A stretch of DNA of 64,000 bases from an uncultured Pelagimonas sp. (GCA_947499735.1 CANMPP010000003.1:1-64000), one strand, 5' to 3'; shown: positions 7,852 to 17,171, counted from the first letter of the stretch. Translations and numbers: made by a program. Notes: generated from the sequence alone by a model not told the origin.

Positions 7852-8865
7852 ATGACCAATCGACAGATCACAATTCATGTTGGGGCAAGCAAATGCGGAT
7901 CCAGCGCCTTGCAAACCGCATTGAGCGCCACCCCCACCATAAAAAGAAGAGATGGTAGTAAGATAAACTACGTTGCTTTTGACGCCACACGCAGTTGCCT
8001 AATAGATAAGCACACCCTATCCAAGAAAAGAGGTGTCTACGGATACACAACCTCACCTAACACCAAGGCATTAATGAAAGCGAACTTAAGAAGGCTGCGC
8101 AGACAAATTGCAAAATACCCCTCAGACATTTTATTTTCCTCTGAAGGTTGGCTGCTTCAACATAAAGATTGGGAAGAACTTCTTCGACAATTTAAGGTAT
8201 CAGCACGTGTCATTGTTTATGTGAGGCCGCAAGTTCCAGTACTGAATTCGGCATGGTGGCAGTGGGGAGCATGGACCGGCCAGGATTTCGATAAATGGAT
8301 GTCACAACGGATTAAGGCCACATTATGGGCCGCAAAAATCCAGAAATGGTCTAACATTAAAGAAGTATCAGAAATAATAGTACGCCCAGTACCTGCAGAT
8401 ATTGTTTCGGATTTTTACTCCACCATCCTGAATGCACTCCCCCCCGAGGCAGTCGAGCGTCCCAATCCCAGCCTTCCTGGTTCTATTCTTAGGCTCTTTC
8501 AGAGAAACCGCTCCCTAAGACCCAATGCACATAATTCAAAAATTGACTTTGCCCTTTCCAGCGTACTCACCAATAGTGGGTCGACAACATGGGTGCTGAA
8601 TGAGCAATGGATCGATAGAATAATTACCGAAACCCGATCTGATAACGAAGCCTTGTTAAAGTTTATGGATGCAGAATCCGCTCAAAATGTTAAAAATGAC
8701 CCACGATGGTGGAGAGCGGAAGCCTTTTCAGACAAGACAGCAGAGTCACCAGACCCTCAACCGATTTCTAATGAAAAATTAGAGGACCTGTGCGTTGAAA
8801 TGGCGCAGGCTATTTTAGATTTGAAAGAGAAATCGTGTTTGAAGCCGCCATTCTGGCGCGGATAG
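7852..8865 (+). CDS. Sulfotransferase-like protein
   Basis: A 337-residue soluble protein. The N-terminal ITIHVGASKCGSSALQTAL (residues about 6-24) has the form of the 5'-phosphosulfate-binding loop of PAPS-dependent sulfotransferases, and RVIVYVRPQ near residue 120 resembles the 3'-phosphate-binding strand. Known members move sulfate from PAPS to sugar hydroxyls. Substrate is unknown, but four other sulfotransferases and PAPS-forming Sat-CysC lie in the same block. Codons are richer in A/T (many AAA, AGA, ATA) than in the core cluster, suggesting a different origin. It converges with the Stf0-like gene. Confidence 0.65.
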   Translation: MTNRQITIHVGASKCGSSALQTALSATPTIKRRDGSKINYVAFDATRSCLIDKHTLSKKRGVYGYTTSPNTKALMKANLRRLRRQIAKYPSDILFSSEGWLLQHKDWEELLRQFKVSARVIVYVRPQVPVLNSAWWQWGAWTGQDFDKWMSQRIKATLWAAKIQKWSNIKEVSEIIVRPVPADIVSDFYSTILNALPPEAVERPNPSLPGSILRLFQRNRSLRPNAHNSKIDFALSSVLTNSGSTTWVLNEQWIDRIITETRSDNEALLKFMDAESAQNVKNDPRWWRAEAFSDKTAESPDPQPISNEKLEDLCVEMAQAILDLKEKSCLKPPFWRG

Positions 8866-8921
8866 AGAGTTTGGGACTGAAGTCGCGTTCGGCGCCGTCA
8901 CTGATCTAGAGATTATAAATC

Positions 8922-9773
8922 TCAGCTATCACTTTGCTTTAAGGAAATTTTACGCGCCAACCTCCTAATCAAACCATCTGGCTTATATCCATTATGCGCC
9001 ATGGCTATCGAAGCTTTCGCGACTTCGTGATAGGCTTGGATAAAGGTTTCATTTGTTTCATCTGCTTGTTTTTGGATCTTTGGCTCACGGATTGACCAAT
9101 CGCCTTCTGCGTCTATAAATTCCAGGGTTCGTGAAACTACGACCTCCGGCGTGGCATCAAGTTCTTCGTAAAGAACTTGATGCCGAGGCAGGTCATTGAC
9201 CAATGAAATGATCTCAAGCAAGTCATTGGATTTCTCTTGATCGCTTATGATATTATCGATCTTACCTAAATCCAAACGCGGCGTCTCGCCGTTGCCTTTA
9301 AGCAAACTGGTCCAGCGATTGGACTGGCTCGCAATCCAGAACGATACAGCTTGAGCGACCAAATCTTGTCGCCTGATATGTATTAAGTATACTTTTGGAA
9401 ACATTGACAAAATGTCCCAACGCATCAACATCAGCAATTGGGCTGCAGATGCTTTTATGCCAAAAGCTTCTGATTTTTTACAATGTTTTTCAACCAAAAA
9501 AGCGATATAATCCGGCATTGTTCTCAACCCTTCACGCTGAGACACTTTGATCAAAAGAGGGTGGTTAAGCCCCTCCCCAACACCAGAAACCTTGCCTGTT
9601 TGACGCAAGTAATCTGCAAAAAGATTGGAACCCGACCGATTTGTAAATCCAAGAATTACAAGTGGTCGGTCAAAAATAGGCTCCTGCCCCTCAAACACAA
9701 CCTTATCCTGCCCAAAAAAATTCGCGATTTTCTCTTCATGAGCGCTTTTCGTTGCCAAATCTTGCAAATACAT
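8922..9773 (-). CDS. Stf0-family sulfotransferase
   Basis: About 283 residues. LVILGFTNRSGSNLFADYL near residues 37-55 is the phosphosulfate-binding loop of Stf0-like sulfotransferases, and YLIHIRRQDLVAQAVS near residue 128 is the typical arginine-containing second motif. Stf0 enzymes sulfate the sugar of glycolipids or glycans using PAPS. I place the start at ATG 9773, which has GGAAG nine bases upstream, rather than the longer TTG start at 9812, whose purine run lies too close. Composition is AT-rich like the convergent neighbour, so the pair may have been gained together. Confidence 0.75.
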   Translation of the reverse strand: MYLQDLATKSAHEEKIANFFGQDKVVFEGQEPIFDRPLVILGFTNRSGSNLFADYLRQTGKVSGVGEGLNHPLLIKVSQREGLRTMPDYIAFLVEKHCKKSEAFGIKASAAQLLMLMRWDILSMFPKVYLIHIRRQDLVAQAVSFWIASQSNRWTSLLKGNGETPRLDLGKIDNIISDQEKSNDLLEIISLVNDLPRHQVLYEELDATPEVVVSRTLEFIDAEGDWSIREPKIQKQADETNETFIQAYHEVAKASIAMAHNGYKPDGLIRRLARKISLKQSDS

Positions 9774-10074
9774 ATCGGTCTGCTTCCAAATGACTGAAAG
9801 GTAAGGGCTCAATGCCCCCTTAGTTCGCGTGGTATGCCTTACTCTTTCCGCAACCTCAAGCCAGGCTGGGATCGATTATATGACACGGCACAAGTTCGGC
9901 TACCTTTAGATCTTCATCATGTTGCAAGCGGCCAGATTATATCATGCCCCAAGAGCTCTATCGTCTCTATAATAAGGAGAAATTTGGCGTGCAGCATACT
10001 TAATCAAACCAAAGTGACGGCCCCGCTGCCTCTATGAGCTATCACTATGCCTAGACACAGATGTGGACACAAAA

Positions 10075-10102
10075 ACAGCCCTCTGAAAAGAGGGCTGTCC
10101 AA
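10075..10102 (-). terminator. Rho-independent terminator of the ExoY-like gene
   Basis: ACAGCCCTCT pairs with AGAGGGCTGT around a GAAA loop (10075-10098). Read on the minus strand the stem is followed by TTTTT. It lies 31 bp past the stop of the sugar transferase. Confidence 0.85.
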
Positions 10103-10132
10103 AAACGATCAGATCATGGGGCGTGGTCAATC

Positions 10133-10843
10133 TTAGTGACCAGTGCCTTTCACAACCACACCAACCGTTGCAGTGATGATGCGAAGATCTTCTTTGAAAG
10201 ATAGACTGCGATTGTAATCAGCGTCAAATTCAGCGCGCTCAGCAAAGCTGCTTTCATTGCGTGAAGACACTTGCCATGCGCCAGTGATACCAGGGCGCAG
10301 CGCATAATAATGCTTGCCCGGATACATGCGGCGCTGATTGATCATCATAGGGCGTGGTCCAACAATGCTCATCTCGCCTTTCAGAACGTTCCACAATTGT
10401 GGCAGCTCATCCAAAGACGTTTTACGAATGATACGGCCCACTTTAGTGATGCGCGGATCATTCTTCAGCTTCTGATCGCGATCCCACTCTTCTTTGGCCT
10501 CAGGATTGGTCGCCAAATAATCGCTTAGTTTTTCTTCCGCATTATGCACCATCGAGCGCAATTTCCACATGCGATAAGAGGATCCGTTCACGCCAACCCG
10601 CATTTGGGAATAGAAGGGGCGACCGCCGTCCAAGGCCACCATTACAATCATAGGTAGCAAAACAAGCAACACAATTGGAGCCGCCAAAAGGATCAGCGCG
10701 ATGTCCAAACTGCGCTTGCCATACCGACGGTAAAATCCGCGGCGGCGCGAGGTCCGAACAGGTGTTGTAGATGCTTTCAGATCTGTAAAGTCAGCGCTTT
10801 CTGCGGGGACAGCTTGGTAGTTTTGATTAAATCTAAGGGTCAT
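10133..10843 (-). CDS. ExoY-like undecaprenyl-phosphate sugar phosphotransferase
   Basis: A 236-residue bacterial sugar transferase. One membrane segment (about residues 51-72, [20 protein letters not shown]) follows the KRSLDI entry motif. Then come the family signatures [18 protein letters not shown], and GPRPM, with [14 protein letters not shown] near the end. Such enzymes transfer a sugar-1-phosphate to undecaprenyl phosphate at the inner membrane and so start repeat-unit assembly for Wzx/Wzy-type polymers. Length suits the short, catalytic-domain-only class (ExoY rather than WcaJ). It stands alone with a long leader and its own terminator, suggesting independent control. Confidence 0.9.
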   Translation of the reverse strand: MTLRFNQNYQAVPAESADFTDLKASTTPVRTSRRRGFYRRYGKRSLDIALILLAAPIVLLVLLPMIVMVALDGGRPFYSQMRVGVNGSSYRMWKLRSMVHNAEEKLSDYLATNPEAKEEWDRDQKLKNDPRITKVGRIIRKTSLDELPQLWNVLKGEMSIVGPRPMMINQRRMYPGKHYYALRPGITGAWQVSSRNESSFAERAEFDADYNRSLSFKEDLRIITATVGVVVKGTGH

Positions 10844-11375
10844 TTTATCTCAACCATGATGCTTTTCAGGGGCCCGCTTACCGCTGGCATAAACTTTATT
10901 TCTTTTATCTTTCATGTGCAAACACACGGGGTAACAGGTAAAATTTAACATGTTAAAATATTTTGTATATAAACCTTCCATTAACAAAACAGTAGCATGC
11001 TGCCCCCCTTTGCGACAAGCTTTCCGAAGCCCAGATCGGCATCATTCTGCCATTTTAGTTAAAATTGCTGGTGACCCGGTTTTTTTTCAAGCATTCAGGC
11101 AGTTTGATCGAGATTTACGCACGCCATATTGGGATCTACTCAATAAATACTGAGGTTCAGATCTCGGCAGAGAATAAAAATTCGCATAACCAATGTTATG
11201 TTAACTGCGTTTATCAGACTGTCTTTTTAAGATATTTGCTCAATCCACGACGTCAAAAACCCACCGATAACTCAACATCCAGATCTCTTTTAGACGCGAC
11301 TTACGCTCTTTAAGGGATTTTAGACAAATACTGACCATACCTAAATAAAGGGCTGATGGGTCAGGATTGATTAAA
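10844..11375. other. Regulatory region between divergent exoY-like and SDR genes
   Basis: No gene seen. The stretch is AT-rich and holds the leaders of the two divergent genes. The notable element is the palindrome TTTAACATGTTAAA at 10944-10957, about 100 bp upstream of the ExoY-like start; it may be a regulator site. Confidence 0.5.
10944..10957. promoter_or_regulatory. 14-bp palindrome, candidate operator
   Basis: TTTAACATGTTAAA is perfectly symmetric and lies upstream of the initiating sugar transferase. Its binding protein is unknown, and an AT-rich palindrome of this size could also arise by chance. Confidence 0.35.
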
Positions 11376-12485
11376 ATGAAAGAAACTTTGGTTATCGGTG
11401 GTGCCGGGTTTATCGGGTCCCGATTTCTGCACGATTTTGGCTGTGATGACGTCAGTGTTTTCGACAATTTGTCGTCTGTCGTACACAGTCCGCAATCGGT
11501 TCAAAACCTCATGGCCACCGATGTCGATTTTATCCATGGCGACATCACAGCCCTGACAGATATCCGCGCTTTATTTGCCCGCGGCGTGCCGGAAAACCTG
11601 ATCTTGTTGGCCGCGGAAACCGGCACCGGTCGCTCGCTTCAAAATTGTGCGCTCAATTCTGGTGTCAATGTGATGGGCACCGCCTTGGTGCTGGACGAAC
11701 TTAGTCGTCTGGGCCATTTTCCCAAACGTGTGATCCTTACCTCAAGCCGCGCAATCTACGGCGAAGGCCCCTATCGCCATAACGATACAGGCGCCCTGCA
11801 CTATCCAGCACAACGCTCCGCCGCGGATCTGCGCGCAGGGCGGTTTGGGTTTGACGGGCTTACATCGCTGGCCATGAACGCCCAAGCGCATTTGCCCAAC
11901 CCATCCAACATCTATGGCACGACCAAGCTTTGTCAGGAGAACCTACTGCGCAATTGGGCGCAATCCTTCCAGGTCGATGCGTATATTCTGCGCCTGCAAA
12001 ACGTCTACGGGGCCGGTCAATCCCTGACCAACCCCTATACAGGTGTATTGATCCAGTTCCTGCATCATATCACGCAGAACAGGCCAGTGCAGATTTATGA
12101 AAACGGCGGTATCACGCGGGACTTTGTCCATGTAAGCGACGTAACACGCGCCATACAGCACGCCCTGACGGGTGTCGGTGCGCCGGGTATATATGACATC
12201 GGTTCAGGCCAACGCAAAACGCTGTTTGCCGTGGCTGAGGCCCTGTGTGATCTATCTGGTGGACCGTTGCCTGAGCGCTGCGACCAATATCGTTTGGGGG
12301 ATGTGCGCCATGCTGTTGCGGATATCAGCGCCGCCCAAGCCAAACTTGGCTGGACGCCTGAAATATCACTACAAGAGGGCCTTGCAGAGCTGATCACCTT
12401 TTTCGCCGATCAACAGCCCCCTGCCCCGCCTACGAAGCGCACATTCCCTGTGGGAATGCCCGCTTCTTTGGCTGCATGGGTGTAA
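11376..12485 (+). CDS. NAD-dependent sugar epimerase/dehydratase (extended SDR)
   Basis: A 369-residue extended short-chain dehydrogenase. GGAGFIGSRF at residues 8-17 is the NAD-binding glycine loop, TSSRAIYG carries the catalytic serine region, and YGTTK (about residue 175) the Tyr-Lys pair. Members interconvert or dehydrate nucleotide sugars. A long insert between the Ser and Tyr motifs separates it from plain GalE or RmlB, and the substrate is not clear. I start at ATG 11376, with AGGA nine bases upstream; the TTG at 11367 is too close to that site. It converges on rmlA with only three bases between stops. Confidence 0.8.
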   Translation: MKETLVIGGAGFIGSRFLHDFGCDDVSVFDNLSSVVHSPQSVQNLMATDVDFIHGDITALTDIRALFARGVPENLILLAAETGTGRSLQNCALNSGVNVMGTALVLDELSRLGHFPKRVILTSSRAIYGEGPYRHNDTGALHYPAQRSAADLRAGRFGFDGLTSLAMNAQAHLPNPSNIYGTTKLCQENLLRNWAQSFQVDAYILRLQNVYGAGQSLTNPYTGVLIQFLHHITQNRPVQIYENGGITRDFVHVSDVTRAIQHALTGVGAPGIYDIGSGQRKTLFAVAEALCDLSGGPLPERCDQYRLGDVRHAVADISAAQAKLGWTPEISLQEGLAELITFFADQQPPAPPTKRTFPVGMPASLAAWV

Positions 12486-12488
12486 GGG

Positions 12489-13376
12489 CTAGTGCTCTAG
12501 TTTTGCATCCAGAAGGCTTTTCAAATATTTGCCGTAATCTGTCTTTTTAAAGGTTTCGGCATGTTCGGCCATTTTCGCATCATCGATCCAGCCGGCCGCA
12601 TATGCGATCTCTTCCGGACATCCAGACTGCATGCCCTGGCGGGTTGATAATGTGCGCACAAAATTGCCCGCATCCAGCAAGGACGCATGCGTTCCCGTGT
12701 CCAGCCACGCATAACCACGCCCCATCTGCTCAACAGATAGAGTGCCGTCCTGTAGATAGCTTTCCAGCAGAGTCACGATTTCCAACTCACCACGCGGGGA
12801 CAGTGTCACCTCTTTCGCGCGTTGTGGCGCATCGCCATCAAGGAAATACAGACCCGTTACCGCATAATTGGATGGGGGAACCTCTGGCTTTTCAATGATC
12901 TGCTCAACCGTTCCGTCACCGTCAAACTTAACCACACCATAGCGTTCTGGATCTGCGACACGATATCCAAAGACAGTACCCCCCTGCCCTTTCGCATCCG
13001 CGCTTTGCAAAATTTCAGGCAATCCGTGACCAAAAAAGATATTGTCCCCAAGCACCATGGCAGACGGCGCGCCATCCAAGAATTCTTCCGCCAGAATATA
13101 GGCCTGCGCCAAACCATCCGGTGTGGGCTGGGTGATATAGGTCAGCTCGATGCCCCACTGGCTACCATCACCCAAAAGACGCTTGAACTGATCTTGATCC
13201 GCAGGTGTCGTGATGATCGCAATTTCGCGAATACCCGTCAGCATCAAGACAGAGAGCGGATAATAAATCATCGGCTTATCATAAACCGGCATAAGCTGCT
13301 TTGAGACCGCCATCGTCAAAGGGTAAAGTCGCGTGCCGGATCCTCCGGCCAAAATGATGCCTTTGCGCTGTGTCAT
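12489..13376 (-). CDS. rmlA: Glucose-1-phosphate thymidylyltransferase (RmlA)
   Basis: A 295-residue enzyme of the usual RmlA length. It has GGSGTRLYPLT (residues 11-21), the long N-terminal block KQLMPVYDKPMIYYPLS, LGDNIFFG and EKPEVPPSNYAVTGLYF. It joins glucose-1-phosphate and dTTP into dTDP-glucose, the first step to dTDP-rhamnose and other dTDP-deoxysugars. RmlB, RmlC and RmlD are not in this window, so the rest of the pathway must lie elsewhere or dTDP-glucose feeds another branch. Upstream on the same strand are parA and parB, about 180 bp away. Confidence 0.95.
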   Translation of the reverse strand: MTQRKGIILAGGSGTRLYPLTMAVSKQLMPVYDKPMIYYPLSVLMLTGIREIAIITTPADQDQFKRLLGDGSQWGIELTYITQPTPDGLAQAYILAEEFLDGAPSAMVLGDNIFFGHGLPEILQSADAKGQGGTVFGYRVADPERYGVVKFDGDGTVEQIIEKPEVPPSNYAVTGLYFLDGDAPQRAKEVTLSPRGELEIVTLLESYLQDGTLSVEQMGRGYAWLDTGTHASLLDAGNFVRTLSTRQGMQSGCPEEIAYAAGWIDDAKMAEHAETFKKTDYGKYLKSLLDAKLEH

Positions 13377-13552
13377 CGCAAATCTCCAAATTTAAATCGA
13401 ACCACATCTGGATCATAATCTTCACCTGCATATGCCAGCAAACCGCACTGCTTGCGAGAGGCAATACACAGGAAACAAACGCAAAAGGTGAAGTGTGCCC
13501 CATGCAACACCCGAATGCGCAGCAAAAGGGCTAGCCCCCTACCCTACTGGGC

Positions 13553-14542
13553 TTAATTATCGCCATCTTGCCGAGCGTTTACAGCTGTAAACTCGGCATA
13601 AGATTTTTGGATCATTTCAGCCAAATTACCCTCAAGCCACATCACAAAATCTGCATTGGGCCCGGATTTTTTCGCCGACAAAGACAAACCAGTCCGCCCC
13701 GTTTTGATACTGACACCTTCAACCGGTGTGACCTCTGTCTGTGATGGTGGGGCATTGCGCGTTTTGCTGACGACCCTCAGAAGCAGATCCAGCCGTTCAT
13801 CAGAGGGTAAATCGGCCCCCTGCTCCGTCAAGACATCACACGCCCCCTGCTCGTCCAGATAGCCAGCACTAAACCGTTCTGCCAAAGCGGTCCATTTCGG
13901 TCGCCCCGATTTAGGTGCAGCACCAATCAGATCACCAGCCGCTTTGGGCACGATCTGCGTCACCTTTGTCAGATGAGACAGACCGGATTTGGAGAGGCTG
14001 AGCACCTGACGAATGGTTGCATTATCATGACCCGCTTCCTGAATGGCCTGCGCAAACCGCGCCTTTTCATAGAAGGACAAATTTCGCCGCGCCGCATTTT
14101 CCAAACCCTTGGCCAAAAGCGCACTGGCATCATCCAGGTCCTGCACATTGGCACGCACCTTAATCCCCAGATCACGACACGCTTTCAAACGGCGACGGCC
14201 ATAAATCACCTCATAGCGCCCCTCGCGCGCGGCACGGCGCACAAGGATTGGCACCTGCTGCCCACCGTCACGCATGCTGTCCTTTAGGGCATCAAACCCG
14301 TCACCATCATCGACGCTGTTTACAGCTGTAAACGCGTCCAACCGATCAACAGGACCCCAATCATCGATCAGCGCAGGATCTATTTCGCGGATGGCCACCA
14401 GGGACCCTTGCAGCGCGCCCAATGCCGGAGGCGCTGATTTAGAGGATGGTTTGGGTTTCGCTGCGACCTTATCCGCTGCCCCGCCAGAGCGTGCGATCGT
14501 ATTGGCAATCCCCGACATGCCCCCAAGTGATTTTCGTGCCAT
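13553..14542 (-). CDS. parB: ParB/RepB-like plasmid partition protein
   Basis: A 329-residue centromere-binding protein. A basic N-terminus (MARKSLGGMSGIANTIARSGG) precedes a ParB/Srx-like nuclease-fold domain containing VPILVRRA and YEVIYGRRRLKACRDLG (about residues 95-125). Then comes the helix-turn-helix region (ILSLSKSGLSHL-type segment near residue 180). The start at 14542 overlaps the parA stop as TAATG; a longer start at 14557 exists. Two of the three copies of the GTTTACAGCTGTAAAC palindrome lie inside this gene. No repC follows, so this is not a repABC operon. Confidence 0.9.
   Translation of the reverse strand: MARKSLGGMSGIANTIARSGGAADKVAAKPKPSSKSAPPALGALQGSLVAIREIDPALIDDWGPVDRLDAFTAVNSVDDGDGFDALKDSMRDGGQQVPILVRRAAREGRYEVIYGRRRLKACRDLGIKVRANVQDLDDASALLAKGLENAARRNLSFYEKARFAQAIQEAGHDNATIRQVLSLSKSGLSHLTKVTQIVPKAAGDLIGAAPKSGRPKWTALAERFSAGYLDEQGACDVLTEQGADLPSDERLDLLLRVVSKTRNAPPSQTEVTPVEGVSIKTGRTGLSLSAKKSGPNADFVMWLEGNLAEMIQKSYAEFTAVNARQDGDN
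13577..13592. repeat. parS-like palindrome, copy 1 (inside parB 3' end)
   Basis: GTTTACAGCTGTAAAC, a perfect 16-bp palindrome near the 3' end of parB. The flanks extend the symmetry imperfectly (CGAG on the left, CTCGG on the right). It is identical to the copies at 14318 and 15831. Confidence 0.75.
14318..14333. repeat. parS-like palindrome, copy 2 (inside parB 5' third)
   Basis: GTTTACAGCTGTAAAC, identical to the other two copies, embedded in coding sequence for the ParB N-terminal region (translated as part of TAVNSV). Confidence 0.75.
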
Positions 14543-15726
14543 TAGCTGCGCCCCCAAGCTTGATGGATCATTGCCTCAACTTCGCCACCGACCGCATCCA
14601 TAGATCCTTTGGCGCGATCATACGTGGCGCGCGTCATTTCCGACCGCACCACCTCATAAATAGATTGTTTCAACATGGTCGCATCGCTGATGGCCGTGCT
14701 TTTCAGCGCTGTGGCCGACATAACCCGGTCCTGAAACAGCGCGCGCATAAAGGATGTTAGCTGCTGTGACGGCACATCTGTGGGTTCATCCCGGGTGATC
14801 AGGAATTTGAAATGATCATATTGCAGTGCTGCGCCCGCCTCTTCGACCACCCCCATATAGGCCCCGACAAGTTCCAAGAATTGCGCGGTTGAAGACACGT
14901 CCAACATGGATGGCGTCAAAGGGACGATCAGGGAACTGGCTGCTGCCATACCTGCAATGGTCAAAAACCCCAATTGCGGCGGGCTATCGATGAGGACCAG
15001 ATCGTAATCTGCTTCAACCTGTGCGATCGCCGATTGGATGCGGGTGAAAAACGGCTGATCCGGATCGGAATGCACGGCGGATTCCGTTTCAAATTCCGAC
15101 AAGATCAACCGCGATGGCGCAATGGACAGGCCCGGAAAATAGGTCTCTTGAATGACCTCGGACAGAGGGACGGGGTCCTCATAGCGGATCGCGTCATAGA
15201 TCGTCAGCCCGTCAAATTCGATTTCAGGACTGATCCCACACATCGACGTCAAAGACCCTTGCGGATCCAGATCGACGACCAAAACCCGATAACCGTGCAG
15301 CGCGAAATAATGGGCTAGGTGAATGGTTGTGGTGCTTTTACTGCTACCACCTTTGAAGTTCATCAATTGCCACACTTGCAGCTTATCACCCGCGCGCCGC
15401 CCCGGCACATAACGCCCCTCTGTGCGCGACGCGCCCTCCAGAATACCGCGGGCATTCCAAATATCCCGCGCGGTATAAAAACGCCGACCCGCCCGGACAT
15501 CCTGCGATTCGGGCAGGGTGCCTTCGGAGTGAACTTTGCGCATGAACTGCCCTGACACGCCCAGCAACTCGGCCGCTTCTGGCGCTGAAAAACTGCGCAG
15601 CGATTTGGTGTGATCAGGTGCAAAAGCCGCAAGCAGATGTTCGCGGATCGCAGCATTCAGGCGTTCTGAAATTTCCGTCGCAAGAGCAGATGGACTGCCC
15701 TCGGACAAAGGTGTCACTGGAATCAT
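14542..15726 (-). CDS. parA: ParA-type plasmid partition ATPase with N-terminal helix-turn-helix
   Basis: A 394-residue type Ia ParA. The first 110 residues hold a MerR-like DNA-binding region (SAPEAAELLGVSGQFMRKVH, about 47-66). The deviant Walker A motif NFKGGSSKSTT is at about 123-133, followed by DLDPQGSLT and LIDSPPQLG. Such proteins power segregation of low-copy plasmids together with ParB bound to parS and repress their own operon. The gene leads the parAB operon; a parS-like palindrome sits about 105 bp upstream. It diverges from the Kdo operon. Confidence 0.93.
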   Translation of the reverse strand: MIPVTPLSEGSPSALATEISERLNAAIREHLLAAFAPDHTKSLRSFSAPEAAELLGVSGQFMRKVHSEGTLPESQDVRAGRRFYTARDIWNARGILEGASRTEGRYVPGRRAGDKLQVWQLMNFKGGSSKSTTTIHLAHYFALHGYRVLVVDLDPQGSLTSMCGISPEIEFDGLTIYDAIRYEDPVPLSEVIQETYFPGLSIAPSRLILSEFETESAVHSDPDQPFFTRIQSAIAQVEADYDLVLIDSPPQLGFLTIAGMAAASSLIVPLTPSMLDVSSTAQFLELVGAYMGVVEEAGAALQYDHFKFLITRDEPTDVPSQQLTSFMRALFQDRVMSATALKSTAISDATMLKQSIYEVVRSEMTRATYDRAKGSMDAVGGEVEAMIHQAWGRS

Positions 15727-16157
15727 GTGGTTGCCTCAAATTTGAAAATGCGGCTATTTTTGCGCCACTTAAATTCACAAGGCTTTATTCCTTAAGATAA
15801 GTCAAGAATTTTCCAAATCACTTGCCCATGGTTTACAGCTGTAAACATCCCAAAAATTCCAGTCATGACGAGGGTTACGGGATAGGAGAGGGTAAAAAAC
15901 AGGTCGCAGAACATCAACACAAGGGTTACGTGCGCCCAAAATATGGTTAACATAAAGCCATCAGCCTAAATCACTGGCATCCAAATCGTACAGGCACCAT
16001 TTGTCGGCGATTTTTTGCGCGCCCAACTGCTAGTCCATAGCCGAACCAGCAGGTTAGGTTTAAAGCTTGCAATAAGTTGAATTGTAGAGAAAAACGAAAC
16101 GCATAGGCGTTTTAATTATTTTTTAACGTTTAGTAAATTGAAGGTCAGACAGACGCC
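15727..16157. other. Divergent leader region of parAB and the Kdo operon
   Basis: No gene seen. It holds the parS-like palindrome at 15831-15846 and an AT-rich stretch just before the kdsD start (16090-16140) that probably includes the operon promoter. I could not fix promoter boxes with confidence. Confidence 0.5.
15831..15846. repeat. parS-like palindrome, copy 3 (upstream of parA)
   Basis: GTTTACAGCTGTAAAC about 105 bp upstream of the parA start. Its position suits both a centromere and an operator for autorepression of parAB. Confidence 0.8.
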
Positions 16158-17171
16158 ATGACTCAAACGGCCATCCCAGCAACTACAATTGACGCAGACC
16201 CAATCACGGAAAGTGACGCGGTCACCCCTTTCGAAGACGTCTTTCGCGAGGTTATTGAAATTGAGGCCCAAGCGGTTCGGGCGTTGGCGGATATGGATCC
16301 GGCAGCTGTCAACACCGCTTGTAAGCTGATCATCAACTGTACTGGTCGCGTCATTTGCACCGGGATGGGGAAATCCGGCCATGTGGCCCGCAAAATCGCG
16401 GCCACATTAGCATCAACCGGAACGCCGTCACATTTTGTGCATCCGGGCGAAGCCAGCCACGGCGATCTGGGCATGATCCTGCCCGGCGACGTCTTGCTGG
16501 CGCTGTCGAATTCCGGTGAAACCAAAGAGCTGGCGGATATGCTGACCTATGCTGCCCGCCGCGCCATTCCGTTGATTGCGATCACCAAAAAGCCAGGCAG
16601 TGCTTTGGCTGAACATTCCACCGTTCTGTTGCAGCTGCCCGACACACCAGAGGCCTGTTCGATCAAAATGGCACCGACCACTTCAACCACATGCAGCCTG
16701 GCCATCGGGGATGCGCTGGCCGTGGCCGTGATGCGCGCGCGTGGTTTTGCCAAAGAAGATTTCCTGAATTTCCACCCCGGTGGCAAACTGGGCTCACAAT
16801 TGCTGACCGTTGAAAAACTGATGCATACAGGCGATGCGCTGCCTGTTTTGGCCCCAGAATCCGCCATGCCAGATGCGATTGTCGAAATGACAGCAAAAGG
16901 ATTTGGCATTGGTGCTATGGTGGAAAAAGGCGTGCTGACCGCGGTTGTGACCGATGGTGACTTGCGCCGCAACATCTCTGACCTGATGTCCAAGACATTG
17001 CGCGAGGTGGCCAGCCCAAACCCGAAAACCATCAACCCCAAGGCTCTGGCCTCGGAGGCGTTGAATACTATGAATACAATGAAAGTGTCTGCACTTTGTG
17101 TTGTGGATGATGCAGGCCTGTTGATTGGCCTTATTCGTTTGCATGATTGCTTGCAGGCTGAGGTGGCCTAA
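16158..17171 (+). CDS. kdsD: Arabinose-5-phosphate isomerase (KdsD/KpsF/GutQ family)
   Basis: A 337-residue enzyme with an N-terminal sugar isomerase (SIS) domain (about residues 55-190) and two C-terminal CBS repeats (about 210-335). GMGKSGHVARKIAATLASTGTP and HGDLG near residues 69-100 are hallmark segments. It interconverts ribulose-5-phosphate and arabinose-5-phosphate, the first step to Kdo. It heads a tightly overlapping operon kdsD-kdsB-kdsA continued by glycan genes. Because cells with lipopolysaccharide normally have Kdo genes elsewhere, this is probably a dedicated second set, as in KpsF of capsule loci. Confidence 0.93.
   Translation: MTQTAIPATTIDADPITESDAVTPFEDVFREVIEIEAQAVRALADMDPAAVNTACKLIINCTGRVICTGMGKSGHVARKIAATLASTGTPSHFVHPGEASHGDLGMILPGDVLLALSNSGETKELADMLTYAARRAIPLIAITKKPGSALAEHSTVLLQLPDTPEACSIKMAPTTSTTCSLAIGDALAVAVMRARGFAKEDFLNFHPGGKLGSQLLTVEKLMHTGDALPVLAPESAMPDAIVEMTAKGFGIGAMVEKGVLTAVVTDGDLRRNISDLMSKTLREVASPNPKTINPKALASEALNTMNTMKVSALCVVDDAGLLIGLIRLHDCLQAEVA

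Noticed and set aside
8909-8923. GAGATT-ATA-AATCTC hairpin between convergent sulfotransferase genes
   Set aside because: Six-bp AT-rich stem without a T run, overlapping a stop codon; too weak to call a terminator.
13553-15726. A repABC replicon
   Set aside because: ParA and ParB are present but no repC follows parB; rmlA is next. The initiator of this block is RepA at 34813.
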